This document shows positions 16,701 through 25,362 of a stretch of DNA of 64,000 nucleotides, in pieces (position 1 is the first letter of the stretch; the number at the start of each line of letters is the position of its first letter). A program made the translations under genes and the position numbers. The notes under the pieces were generated by a model that saw only the letters and a program-made list of their open reading frames with translations, did not search any database and was not told the origin of the DNA. This DNA comes from Phyllobacterium sp. T1293 (GTDB taxonomy: Bacteria; Pseudomonadota; Alphaproteobacteria; Rhizobiales; Rhizobiaceae), in the NCBI RefSeq assembly GCF_020731415.2, contig NZ_CP088273.1, positions 129,001 to 193,000 of the forward strand. The letters are read 5' to 3'.

Positions 16701-18242
16701 ATGGCAGTCAGCCCAACGACTATGGCTGCGGTGCGCGCCAGTGGTGCGGTGCCGAAGGCCGAATATCTGCTTAATGTTGAAAACATCCGCAAGGAATTCC
16801 CCGGCGTTCTGGCGCTGGATGATGTGTCGTTCCGGTTGAAGCGCGGCACTGTGCATGCGCTGATGGGCGAAAACGGCGCCGGTAAATCCACGCTGATGAA
16901 AATCCTCGCCGGAATATATGTTCCGGATCAGGGCGAAGTCTTTCTGAAAGGCCTGCCGATCCGTTTGAAGTCTCCGCTGGATGCGCTGGAAAACGGCATT
17001 GCCATGATCCATCAGGAATTGAACCTGATGCCCTTTATGACCGTGGCCGAAAATATCTGGATTCGGCGCGAGCCGAAAAACATGTTCGGCTTTGTCGATC
17101 ACGGCAAGATGTTCGAAATGACCGCCGATCTGTTCAAGCGGCTGAATATCGCGCTTGATCCTGAATCGCAGGTGCGTGATCTCAGCGTGGCCAACCGGCA
17201 GATGGTCGAGATTGCCAAGGCGGTCTCCTACGAATCCGATGTGCTGATCATGGATGAACCGACCTCGGCACTGACCGAGCGCGAGGTGGCGCATCTGTTC
17301 GCGATTATTCGTAACCTGCGCAGTCAGGGCATCGGCATTGTCTACATCACCCATAAGATGAATGAGCTGTTCGAGATCGCCGACGAATTTTCAGTGTTTC
17401 GCGATGGCCGTTATATTGGCACGCACGCCTCCACGGATGTGACGCGCGATGACATCATCAAGATGATGGTCGGGCGCGAGATCACCCAGATGTTCCCGAA
17501 GGAGATTGTGCCCATCGGCGAGGTTGTTCTTTCGGTGAAAGACCTTGCGCTGAAGGGGGTGTTCTCGGGTGTTTCCTTTGACGTGCGGGCGGGCGAGATT
17601 CTTGGCATTGCCGGTCTTGTTGGTTCAGGCCGGTCCAATGTCGCTGAAACCATATTCGGCGTAACGCCAGCAACGTCAGGTTCGATTGCCATCAACGGCA
17701 AATCAGTTGTCATGTCCTCGCCCAATCAGGCAATCCAGCACGGCTTGGCGTTCATTACGGAAGACCGCAAGGAAACCGGCTGCCTGCTCATCCTCGATGT
17801 TCTGGAAAATATGCAGATCGCCGTTTTGCAGGACCGGTTTGTCAAATTCGGCTTTGTCTCGGAAAAGGAAATTTCCGCAGCCTGCAAGGTCATGAGTGAC
17901 AAGCTCAGGGTCAAGACGCCCAATCTGCAGGAGCGGGTGGAAAATCTTTCCGGCGGCAATCAGCAAAAGGTGTTGATCGGGCGCTGGCTGCTGACAAATC
18001 CGAAAATTCTCATTCTCGATGAACCGACGCGTGGCATTGATGTCGGCGCCAAGGCGGAAATCCACCGCCTTGTCTCCGAACTCGCCAAACAGGGCGTTGC
18101 CGTCATCATGATTTCGTCTGAAATGCCCGAGGTTCTCGGCATGAGTGACCGGATCATGGTGATGCATGAGGGCCGCGTCACCGGCTTTCTGGATCGGGAA
18201 GAAGCAACCCAGGTAAAAGTTATGGAGCTGGCTTCCAAGTGA
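16701..18242 (+). CDS. iatA: Sugar ABC transporter ATPase, inositol/rhizopine type
   Basis: The 513-residue protein is a double ATPase of the RbsA/MglA class. The first Walker A is GENGAGKST at 56-64, with [14 protein letters not shown] as Walker B. The second half has [15 protein letters not shown] and [18 protein letters not shown]. As is normal in the class, the second nucleotide site is degenerate (GLVGSGRSN). It energises uptake through the permease encoded 28 bases downstream. The start ATG at 16701 follows GGGGAGGAG. The upstream in-frame extension has no family match. Confidence 0.9.
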   Translation: MAVSPTTMAAVRASGAVPKAEYLLNVENIRKEFPGVLALDDVSFRLKRGTVHALMGENGAGKSTLMKILAGIYVPDQGEVFLKGLPIRLKSPLDALENGIAMIHQELNLMPFMTVAENIWIRREPKNMFGFVDHGKMFEMTADLFKRLNIALDPESQVRDLSVANRQMVEIAKAVSYESDVLIMDEPTSALTEREVAHLFAIIRNLRSQGIGIVYITHKMNELFEIADEFSVFRDGRYIGTHASTDVTRDDIIKMMVGREITQMFPKEIVPIGEVVLSVKDLALKGVFSGVSFDVRAGEILGIAGLVGSGRSNVAETIFGVTPATSGSIAINGKSVVMSSPNQAIQHGLAFITEDRKETGCLLILDVLENMQIAVLQDRFVKFGFVSEKEISAACKVMSDKLRVKTPNLQERVENLSGGNQQKVLIGRWLLTNPKILILDEPTRGIDVGAKAEIHRLVSELAKQGVAVIMISSEMPEVLGMSDRIMVMHEGRVTGFLDREEATQVKVMELASK

Positions 18243-18270
18243 AGCGGCTACCCGACGGGGAGGAATAACA

Positions 18271-19296
18271 ATGACAAGCGAACAGGCAACCGCAAAGGCA
18301 GCAGGTCAAACGCCTTCGAAGCAGGGGCGACGGCTACCGCCGGAGGTCAGCATCCTGCTGGTGCTCATCGGCATCGCGCTGATCTATGAGGTGCTCGGCT
18401 GGATTTTCGTTGGCCAGAGCTTTCTGATGAACCAGCAACGCCTGACAATCATCATTCTGCAGGTTTCGGTTATCGGCATTATTGCTGTTGGTGTGACGCA
18501 GGTCATTATTACAGGCGGTATTGATCTTTCGTCTGGCTCGGTTGTGGGCATGACAGCCATGATTGCGGCGAGTTTTGCGCAGGCGTCAACATGGGCAAGA
18601 CCTGTCTATCCCGGCCTGACGGATTTGCCGTTCATTATTCCCCTGATTGTCGGCCTTGGCATTGGTCTTCTTGCGGGCATTGTTAATGGTGCGCTGATCG
18701 CACAGACCAAAATTCCCCCGTTCATTGCGACACTTGGCATGATGGTTTCAGCGCGCGGTGTCGCCAAATGGTACACCAAGGGATCGCCGGTTTCGGGATT
18801 GACCGACCAGTTCAATTTCATCGGCACGGGTATCTGGCCGGTGGTGGTGTTTCTGGTTGTTGCCTTCATCTTCCATATTGCCCTGCGCTATACCCGCTAC
18901 GGCAAATTCACCTATGCCATCGGTGCCAATGTGCAGGCGGCGCGCGTCTCGGGCATCAATGTCGAGCGGCATCTGATCAAGGTCTATGCCATTGCCGGTG
19001 TTCTGGCCGGCCTTGCCGGTATCGTCACTGCGGCCCGCGCCCAGACGGCACAATCGGGCATGGGCGTGACCTACGAGCTTGATGCGATTGCCGCTGCGGT
19101 CATCGGCGGAACATCGCTGACCGGCGGTGTCGGGCGCATCACCGGAACAGTGATCGGTGCGATCATTCTCGGCGTGATGATCTCCGGCTTCACCTTCCTG
19201 CGTGTCGATGCCTATTATCAGGAAATCATCAAGGGCCTGATTATCGTTGCAGCCGTCGTGGTGGACGTTTATCGCCAGAAGAAGAGAAAAGTTTAA
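18271..19296 (+). CDS. iatP: Sugar ABC transporter permease, inositol/rhizopine type
   Basis: The 341-residue membrane protein has about ten hydrophobic segments and the RbsC-class signature: GVTQVIITGGIDLSSGSVVG, PPFIATLGMMVSARG, ARVSGINVERH, YELDAIAAAVIGGTSLTGG. An N-terminal cytosolic stretch rich in Ala, Gln and Lys precedes the first segment. It is the membrane channel of the transporter with the preceding binding protein and ATPase. A ribosome site GGGGAGGAA is present. The gene is followed by a repeat-filled gap before iolG. Confidence 0.9.
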   Translation: MTSEQATAKAAGQTPSKQGRRLPPEVSILLVLIGIALIYEVLGWIFVGQSFLMNQQRLTIIILQVSVIGIIAVGVTQVIITGGIDLSSGSVVGMTAMIAASFAQASTWARPVYPGLTDLPFIIPLIVGLGIGLLAGIVNGALIAQTKIPPFIATLGMMVSARGVAKWYTKGSPVSGLTDQFNFIGTGIWPVVVFLVVAFIFHIALRYTRYGKFTYAIGANVQAARVSGINVERHLIKVYAIAGVLAGLAGIVTAARAQTAQSGMGVTYELDAIAAAVIGGTSLTGGVGRITGTVIGAIILGVMISGFTFLRVDAYYQEIIKGLIIVAAVVVDVYRQKKRKV

Positions 19297-19298
19297 GG

Positions 19299-19558
19299 TG
19301 GTGGGTAGTGAGTAGTGAGTAGTGGGTAGTGAAGTGGTTCGTGGTTCGACAAGCTCACCATGAGGGAGAGGGGTGATGCAACGATAATTGCATAGATTGC
19401 AGATCAAAAAGGTTGCAGATGAAAAGGTTCTGATCGCAACAGGTGCAGAACGTGGCTCCCTTTCATCACCCCTCTCCCTCATGGTGAGCTTGTCGAACCA
19501 CGAACCATTTCACTACCCACTACCCACTACCCACTACTACTCACCACTCCCTACCCAC
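19299..19558. repeat. Inverted-repeat element, copy 2, inside outer GTGGGTAGTGAGTA arms
   Basis: The core, 19334-19507, has arms of the GTGGTTCGTGGTTCGACAAG type and their complement. It is itself enclosed by tandem GTGGGTAGTGAGTAGTGAGT units on the left (19299-19332) and the complementary CACTACCCAC units on the right (19510-19558). The whole would fold as one long stem. It occupies most of the gap between the permease and iolG, which otherwise shows only the iolG ribosome site AAGAGG. Confidence 0.85.
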
Positions 19559-19633
19559 AACGAAACCGCAGGCTTTGAAAATCAATCTGTAACGCCCGGA
19601 ACCCATCCGGGCTTCTTTCCAAGAGGTAATGAA

Positions 19634-20623
19634 ATGACTCTACGCTTTGGTCTGCTCGGTGCGGGCCGTATTGGCAAGGTTCACGCGAAAGCCGTGATTT
19701 CCAACAGCCAGGCGAAACTCGTGGCTGTGGCGGATGCATTTGAACAGGCTGCAAAAGACCTTTCGGCTGCCTATGGCTGCGAAATCCGCACCATTGATGA
19801 GATCGAAAAAGCCGGGGATATCGATGCGGTGATCATCTGCACGCCGACCGACACCCATGCGGATCTGATCGAACGCTTTGCCCGTGCCGGTAAGGCCATC
19901 TTCTGTGAAAAGCCAATTGATCTCAACGTAAAGCGCGTCGAGGAATGCCTTGCTGTGGTTGATGAGACCAAGGCAACCCTGATGGTTGGTTTCAATCGCC
20001 GCTTTGATCCGCATTTTGCTGCCGTGCGCAAGGCCATTGATGATGGTTCCATCGGCACGGTTGAAATGGTCACGATTACTTCGCGTGATCCGGGTGCGCC
20101 GCCAGCCGAATACATCACCCGTTCCGGCGGTATATTCCGTGATATGACGATCCATGATTTTGACATGGCGCGTTTCCTGCTGGGTGAAGACCCGGTTGCC
20201 GTCACCGCCCATGCCTCGGTTCTTGTTGACAAGAAGATCGGCGAGCTTGGTGACTATGACAGTGTGAGCGTGATCCTCTCCACCGCATCAGGCAAACAGT
20301 GCGTCATTTCCAATTCGCGCCGTGCAACCTACGGCTATGATCAGCGCATTGAAGTGCATGGCTCGAAGGGCATGGTTGCGGCGGAGAACCAGCGTCCGGT
20401 CTCGATCGAAGTTGCCAACAGCAACGGTTATACGCGTCCACCGCTGCATGATTTCTTCATGACCCGCTACACGGAAGCCTATGCCAACGAGATCGCTGCT
20501 TTCATCAACGCGATTGCGACGGGCACAAAGGCTGCGCCAAGCGGCAAGGATGGGTTGATTGCACTGGCGCTGGCCGATGCCGCATTGCGCTCGGTCAAGG
20601 AAGGCAAGACGATCAATCTTTGA
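19634..20623 (+). CDS. iolG: Inositol 2-dehydrogenase (Gfo/Idh/MocA family)
   Basis: The 329-residue protein has the NAD fold GLLGAGRIGKVHAKAV at the N-terminus, the catalytic-lysine motif FCEKPIDL near residue 96, MVGFNRRFDPHF, and GGIFRDMTIHDFDMARFL with the conserved Asp and His near 170. This is the classical IolG/IdhA length and pattern. The enzyme oxidises myo-inositol to scyllo-inosose. An in-frame extension of 82 codons upstream runs through repeat DNA and is discarded. An AAGAGG site precedes the ATG. It is separated from the transporter genes by the repeat element. Confidence 0.93.
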   Translation: MTLRFGLLGAGRIGKVHAKAVISNSQAKLVAVADAFEQAAKDLSAAYGCEIRTIDEIEKAGDIDAVIICTPTDTHADLIERFARAGKAIFCEKPIDLNVKRVEECLAVVDETKATLMVGFNRRFDPHFAAVRKAIDDGSIGTVEMVTITSRDPGAPPAEYITRSGGIFRDMTIHDFDMARFLLGEDPVAVTAHASVLVDKKIGELGDYDSVSVILSTASGKQCVISNSRRATYGYDQRIEVHGSKGMVAAENQRPVSIEVANSNGYTRPPLHDFFMTRYTEAYANEIAAFINAIATGTKAAPSGKDGLIALALADAALRSVKEGKTINL

Positions 20624-20641
20624 GTTTTGGTAATGAGCGCT

Positions 20642-20890
20642 CTGCCAGTGGAATAACTGGCAGGGCGTGGTTCGTGGTTCGACATAACAACCATGAGGGA
20701 GAGGGGTGCTGTAATGCTAATCACAACAGCTTCAAAATTTAGCGCCCTGCAACCCACCCACCGCCGTCATCCTCGGGCTTGACCCGAGGATGACGGCGGT
20801 GGGTGTTGAGGAAAACTCTATTCTCCGCCCTTGGCGATTAGCGTTGCATCCTCACTCTCCCTCATGGTTGTTATGTCGAACCACGAACCA
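20642..20890. repeat. iolG-end hairpin plus inverted-repeat element, copy 3, variant arms
   Basis: CTGCCAGT-GGAATA-ACTGGCAG at 20642-20663 is an 8-bp stem just past iolG and may act as its transcript end. The repeat element at 20667-20890 follows. Its arms read TCGACATAACAACCATGAGG on the left and the exact complement on the right, so both arms differ from copy 1 in the same way. The centre carries a perfect CCTCGGGCTTGACCCGAGG palindrome within GTCATC/GATGAC flanks (about 20763-20803). No gene fits. Confidence 0.85.
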
Positions 20891-20952
20891 TTCAGCACAG
20901 ACCACGCAATTAACGTAATGAGTAACGGGATAGGTGAGGGGAAATCCCCTCT

Positions 20953-22086
20953 TTACCGTACATCAACCCAGCGCTGCTCATGAAACGAACGGGCCATGGC
21001 ATGAACCGTGCGTTCGATTTCCAGACCCTCTTCAAATCCAATCAGATGTGCATCCTGACCGTTGATGCGCTTGATCAACTCATGGCATTCGATGATCTTG
21101 AGATCGTTGAAGCCAAGGCCATGGCCGGGGGCAGGGATGAACCGGCCATAGGGATCATGATGCGGGGCGGTGAGGATTGTCCGATAACCCTGTTCCGTCG
21201 GGCGGTCTGCCGTCACATAAAGCTGAAATTCATTGGCGCGTTCCTGATCGAACAGGATCGATCCCTTTGAGCCGAAGATTTGCAGGGCGATGCGGCCCTT
21301 GCGGCCCCAGGCCGAGCGGTTGACCTGAAGCGTTCCGGCAACGCCGTTTTCCATATGCAGGAGCACACTGGCGCTGTCATAGGTTTCAACAGCCTTGGTG
21401 CTGCCACCTTCAGTTTTGCGCTCCGCATAGGGTTTGGACATGTCGCACATGACCCTGCCAACGCGACCGAACAGTGCCCAGAGCAGCGAAAGCGGATGGA
21501 CGGCGAAATCATCAAGTGCGCCATATCCGGAGGTTGCAGCGTGTTTCCAGTAGAACAGCGCATCGGGATCGGCCATGAAATCCTCATCCATCTCAATGCG
21601 CAGATGGTTGACATCACCAATGATCTTTTCCGCCAGCAGCTGGCGGATGTGACGAATGGCCGGGCCTTGAATATAATTATAGCCGAGGGCGGCAACCTTG
21701 CCTGACTTCTTTGCTGCTTCAGTCATCGCCTTGGCATCGTCAAATGCCGGTGCCATGGGCTTTTCGCACCAGACATGTTTTCCGGCCTGAAGTGCGGCCA
21801 GCGCCATCTCGGGATGAAACTGGTTGGGTGTGGTGATGGAGACGATATCGACTTCAGGGTCGTTGATCACAGCGCGCCAGTCGCCCGAGGCTTTGCGGAA
21901 GCCAAACTCTGCTGCACGTTGATTGGCAAGGTCGGCATTGGCTTCGCCCAGATGCACGAGATTGACGGCAGGCACGTCGCCAAAAACCGCACGGACAGAA
22001 TTCCAGGCCAAGGCATGGCATTTGCCCATGAACCCCGTACCAATCAGCCCAACACCCAGCGCGCGCGCATTCCCATGACCCGACAT
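20953..22086 (-). CDS. Gfo/Idh/MocA-family oxidoreductase, inositol or rhizopine dehydrogenase-like
   Basis: The 377-residue protein has the Rossmann start VGLIGTGFMGKCHALAW, the catalytic VWCEKPMAPAF near residue 115, and the longer C-terminal region seen in IolW/IolX-type and MocA-related enzymes (GYGALDDFAVHPLSLLWALFG; GHGLGFNDLKIIECHELIKR). It is convergent with iolG and divergent from iolR. The context suggests scyllo-inositol, another inositol isomer, or the scyllo-inosamine skeleton of rhizopine as substrate. Family is certain, substrate is not. No partner gene follows on its strand before iolG. Confidence 0.82.
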   Translation of the reverse strand: MSGHGNARALGVGLIGTGFMGKCHALAWNSVRAVFGDVPAVNLVHLGEANADLANQRAAEFGFRKASGDWRAVINDPEVDIVSITTPNQFHPEMALAALQAGKHVWCEKPMAPAFDDAKAMTEAAKKSGKVAALGYNYIQGPAIRHIRQLLAEKIIGDVNHLRIEMDEDFMADPDALFYWKHAATSGYGALDDFAVHPLSLLWALFGRVGRVMCDMSKPYAERKTEGGSTKAVETYDSASVLLHMENGVAGTLQVNRSAWGRKGRIALQIFGSKGSILFDQERANEFQLYVTADRPTEQGYRTILTAPHHDPYGRFIPAPGHGLGFNDLKIIECHELIKRINGQDAHLIGFEEGLEIERTVHAMARSFHEQRWVDVR

Positions 22087-22163
22087 GTCTTCACTCCCAC
22101 GACATTGAGGATGTCTGCATCTCTTGCAGATACTGATTGAAGTAATCTATAACAGATGAAAAT

Positions 22164-22177
22164 GGAATAACTGATCC
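22164..22177. promoter_or_regulatory. IolR-like site GGAA-N6-ATCC between the Gfo/Idh gene and iolR
   Basis: GGAA-TAACTG-ATCC differs by one base from GGAA-N6-TTCC and sits 69 bases before the iolR start, in the divergent space. It could serve autoregulation and control of the minus-strand dehydrogenase. Single short sites occur by chance, so weight comes from similar sites near the ABC operon and iolC. Confidence 0.4.
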
Positions 22178-22245
22178 GTTTTGTGTGGCAGATTATTTTG
22201 GTAATCTCCAGATCAGTTACGCCAAACCAGAGGGAACGATTCGCA

Positions 22246-23088
22246 ATGGGCAGCACGGCCACCCAAGCACCTTTGCCGCAGGACTTTGATGCCCTGCGCA
22301 CGCTGATCCTGGATCGCCGCCAGCTTCTGCCCAAGCGGCTGGCGCAGATTGCCGCCTATGCGCTTGGCAATCCGGATGAAATCGCTTTCGGTACGGCGGC
22401 AAGCATTGCCCAATCGGCAGGTGTGCAGCCCTCGACGCTTATTCGCTTTGCCCAGCATCTGGGATTTGATGGCTTCACCAGCCTGCAATCGGTGTTTCGC
22501 GAGCGCCTGCGCGAACGGCAGGGCTCCTATGAGGAACGGCTTTCCGGGTTGCGCGGCGATACATCAGGTCTTTCGAAAAACCGGGTTATTCTCAATGGTT
22601 TTCTCAATGCTGCCAGCCAGTCGATCCAGACCATCTCCCGCAGCGTGGAAGACGATGTGCTGGAACGTGCGGTGGAAGTGCTGGCACAGGCAGAGACAAT
22701 CTATCTCATTGCCCGCCGCCGCTCCTATCCGATCTCCGCTTATATGGCCTATGCCTTCGGCAAGCTGAAAATCCGCAACCAGCTGATTGAATCAACAGCG
22801 GGTATCGATCCGGAGATACTCTCTTTTGCCACGCCAAATGATGCAGCCATTGCCATCAGTTTTTCGCCCTATGCCTCGGCGACGGTTGAACATGCAGCGG
22901 CTCTTGCCGCGCGTGGTGTGCCTGTGGTGGCTATTACAGACAGCGCTTTTTCACCTTTAGCACAATCGGCAAGTGTGTGGTTTGAAGCGGCGGAGGGGGA
23001 TTTCTCCGGGTTCCGTTCGCTGTCGGGAACAATGGCATTGGCAATGGCTTTGACTGTCAGCGTGGCGGAGAGACGGCGCAGTCTTTAA
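22246..23088 (+). CDS. iolR: RpiR/MurR-family regulator, probable IolR
   Basis: The 280-residue protein has an N-terminal RpiR helix-turn-helix (FGTAASIAQSAGVQPSTLIRF, about residues 45-66) and a C-terminal SIS sugar-isomerase domain (AETIYLIARRRSYPISAYMAY; DAAIAISFSPYASATVEHAA; VVAITDSAFSPLAQ). Rhizobial IolR is exactly this type and represses iol genes, releasing them with a phosphorylated intermediate. The longer frame from 22183 contains promoter-region sequence, and ATG 22246 after AGGGAACG is preferred. Position directly before iolCDEB supports the name. Confidence 0.85.
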   Translation: MGSTATQAPLPQDFDALRTLILDRRQLLPKRLAQIAAYALGNPDEIAFGTAASIAQSAGVQPSTLIRFAQHLGFDGFTSLQSVFRERLRERQGSYEERLSGLRGDTSGLSKNRVILNGFLNAASQSIQTISRSVEDDVLERAVEVLAQAETIYLIARRRSYPISAYMAYAFGKLKIRNQLIESTAGIDPEILSFATPNDAAIAISFSPYASATVEHAAALAARGVPVVAITDSAFSPLAQSASVWFEAAEGDFSGFRSLSGTMALAMALTVSVAERRRSL

Positions 23089-23107
23089 CAAGAGCGGATG
23101 TGGAGAT

Positions 23108-23251
23108 GTGGTTCGTGGTTCGACAAGCTCACCATGAGGGAGAGTGGTGATGAAAGGGAGCCAAGTTCTGTACTCTCTGTAATCTGCAATGCTGGCGATT
23201 AGCGTTGCATCGTTACTCTCCCTCATGGTGAGCTTGTCGAACCACGAACCA
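23108..23251. repeat. Inverted-repeat element, copy 4 (short form)
   Basis: The arms GTGGTTCGTGGTTCGACAAG...ATGAGGGAGAG and the complementary right arm enclose about 60 bases with GGCGATTAGCGTTGCATC and no nested palindrome. This is the minimal version of the family. It lies between iolR and iolC. The rest of the gap holds AT-rich promoter-like sequence with IolR-like sites. Confidence 0.85.
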
Positions 23252-23295
23252 TCTTTTCATAATTTTCCATTGGTCAATCAGGTAGAATTATAAAA

Positions 23296-23339
23296 AGAAC
23301 GTACATTCCATATTGACGATTTGATAGAATTATTATTTC
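23296..23339 (+). promoter_or_regulatory. Two IolR-like sites upstream of iolC
   Basis: AGAA-CGTACA-TTCC (23296-23309) and AGAA-TTATTA-TTTC (23326-23339) lie 30 bases apart in an AT-rich stretch, 61 bases before the iolC ATG. Each is within one or two bases of GGAA-N6-TTCC. They are well placed to block the iolCDEB promoter. Confidence 0.45.
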
Positions 23340-23399
23340 ATATAAGAAAATTCCCGGCCTGTTTTTGGCGGGCTGGATCAGCATATCGGGAGGAACATC

Positions 23400-25331
23400 A
23401 TGGGCAGCGCTGAAACAGGCAAAAAGCTTGATGTCATTACCATTGGCCGCTCGTCGGTTGATCTTTATGGCCAGCAGATCGGCTCCCGTCTTGAGGATAT
23501 TGCATCCTTTGCCAAATCCGTTGGCGGTTGCCCGGCCAATATCGCCATCGGCACGGCGCGGCTCGGGCTACGTTCGGCGCTTTTGAGCCGTGTCGGCGAT
23601 GAGCAGATGGGACGTTTTATTCGCGAGCAGATGCTGCGCGAAGGGGTTGCCGTTGATGGTGTCATCACCGATGCCGAGCGGCTTTCGGCGCTGGTGATCC
23701 TTTCGGTTGAAAACGACAAAAGCTTTCCCCTGATTTTCTACCGTGAGAACTGTGCCGATATGGCGCTCAATGCGGATGATGTTGATGCGGATTTCATCCG
23801 TTCGGCGCGTTCAGTCGTGGTGACAGGCACACATTTCTCCAAGCCCAATACGGACGCCGCTCAGCGCAAGGCGATCCGCCTGATGAAGGAAGCGGGCGGC
23901 AAGGTTGTATTTGATATCGACTACCGCCCGAATCTTTGGGGGCTTGCCGGGCATGGCGCTGGCGATAGCCGCTATATCGCCTCCGATGCGGTATCGAGCC
24001 ATTTGAAAACGGTGCTTGCCGATTGCGACCTGATCGTCGGTACTGAAGAGGAAGTGCTGATTGCCTCGGGCGAAGCGGATCTGCTCACCGCCCTGAAAAC
24101 CATTCGCGCGCTTTCCGCCAATGCCACCATTGTGCTCAAGCGCGGCCCCATGGGCTGCATTGTCTATGAGGGGGCTATTTCTGACAATCTGGAAGATGGC
24201 ATTGTCGGCAAGGGCTTCCCGATTGAAGTGTTCAATGTGCTGGGGGCTGGTGATGCCTTCATGTCTGGCTTTCTGCGCGGTTGGCTGGGTGGTGAGAGCC
24301 TTGCAACGGCGGCAACCTGGGCGAATGCCTGCGGTGCCTTTGCCGTATCGCGGCTCCTGTGTTCGCCGGAAATTCCGACCTTCGAGGAACTGCAATACTT
24401 CCTTGAACATGGCAGCCCGCAACATGCCCTGCGCAAGGATGAAGCGATCAACCATGTGCATTGGGCAACGACGCGCCGTCACGATATTCCTTCGATGATG
24501 GCCTTTGCCATTGATCATCGCGTGCAGCTTGAAGAGCTTTCCCGGAAATTCAACGTCGATATCAGCAAGGTTCAGGCGTTCAAGGAACTGGCCGTGAAGG
24601 CCGCCGCGAAGGTTGCGGATGGTCGCAGCGGCTACGGTATGCTGCTTGATGAAAAATTCGGCCGCGAGGCCATGTTCGAATTTGCCCGGCACAGTTTCGA
24701 CTGGTTGGGGCGTCCGGTGGAACTGCCCGGCTCGCGCCCACTGCGCTTTGAATTTTCGCAGGATATCGGATCGCAATTGGCGGAATGGCCGGTTGATCAT
24801 TGCATCAAGTGTCTGTGCTTCTATCATCCTGATGATCCGGCTGAACTGAAAGCGGAACAGCAGGCCAAGCTGCGCACGCTGTTTGAGGCAGCGCGCAAGG
24901 TTGGCCGCGAATTGCTGATCGAAATCATTGCCGGAAAGCACGGCGCGCTTGATGATAATACCATTCCCCGGGCACTCGAAGAGCTTTATGCACTTGGCAT
25001 CAAGCCTGATTGGTGGAAGCTGGAGCCACAGGCCTCAAGCGCCGCATGGAAGAACATCGAAGCGGTCATTGAAAAGAACGATCCCTGGTGCCGCGGTGTA
25101 GTGCTGCTGGGCCTTGAAGCACCGCAGGATGAGCTGGAGGCGGCTTTTGCGGCCACCGCCAATGCACCTGTGGTCAAAGGCTTCGCCGTGGGCCGGACCA
25201 TTTTCATGGATGCCGCCGAACAATGGCTGGCAGGGCGCATGTCCGATGAGGCTGCTATCGCCGATATGGCGGATCGTTTCGAAAAATTGACCAGAGCCTG
25301 GCTTGCCAGCCGCAAGCAACAAGCGGCATAG
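23400..25331 (+). CDS. iolC: 5-dehydro-2-deoxygluconokinase fused to a DUF2090 aldolase-like domain
   Basis: The 643-residue protein has two parts. Residues 8 to about 330 are a PfkB-family kinase with DVITIGRSSVDLYG, GGCPANIAIG, FDIDYRPNLWG, and the catalytic NVLGAGDAFMSGFLRG. Residues about 335-643 are DUF2090, a TIM-barrel domain related to tagatose/DKG-phosphate aldolases (DKSG-like KPDWWKLEP, KGFAVGRTIF). The kinase makes DKG-6-phosphate. The second domain may perform the following IolJ aldolase step, since no iolJ is present here. Fusion of this kind is common in rhizobia. Ribosome site GGGAGGAA. Confidence 0.93.
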   Translation: MGSAETGKKLDVITIGRSSVDLYGQQIGSRLEDIASFAKSVGGCPANIAIGTARLGLRSALLSRVGDEQMGRFIREQMLREGVAVDGVITDAERLSALVILSVENDKSFPLIFYRENCADMALNADDVDADFIRSARSVVVTGTHFSKPNTDAAQRKAIRLMKEAGGKVVFDIDYRPNLWGLAGHGAGDSRYIASDAVSSHLKTVLADCDLIVGTEEEVLIASGEADLLTALKTIRALSANATIVLKRGPMGCIVYEGAISDNLEDGIVGKGFPIEVFNVLGAGDAFMSGFLRGWLGGESLATAATWANACGAFAVSRLLCSPEIPTFEELQYFLEHGSPQHALRKDEAINHVHWATTRRHDIPSMMAFAIDHRVQLEELSRKFNVDISKVQAFKELAVKAAAKVADGRSGYGMLLDEKFGREAMFEFARHSFDWLGRPVELPGSRPLRFEFSQDIGSQLAEWPVDHCIKCLCFYHPDDPAELKAEQQAKLRTLFEAARKVGRELLIEIIAGKHGALDDNTIPRALEELYALGIKPDWWKLEPQASSAAWKNIEAVIEKNDPWCRGVVLLGLEAPQDELEAAFAATANAPVVKGFAVGRTIFMDAAEQWLAGRMSDEAAIADMADRFEKLTRAWLASRKQQAA

Positions 25332-25362
25332 GCTATAGCATCAAGGCCGGGAGGAGATTGAT

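Noticed and set aside
23811..24941. 376-codon minus-strand frame
   Set aside because: Antisense to iolC, which has all expected kinase motifs. The frame shows no domain.
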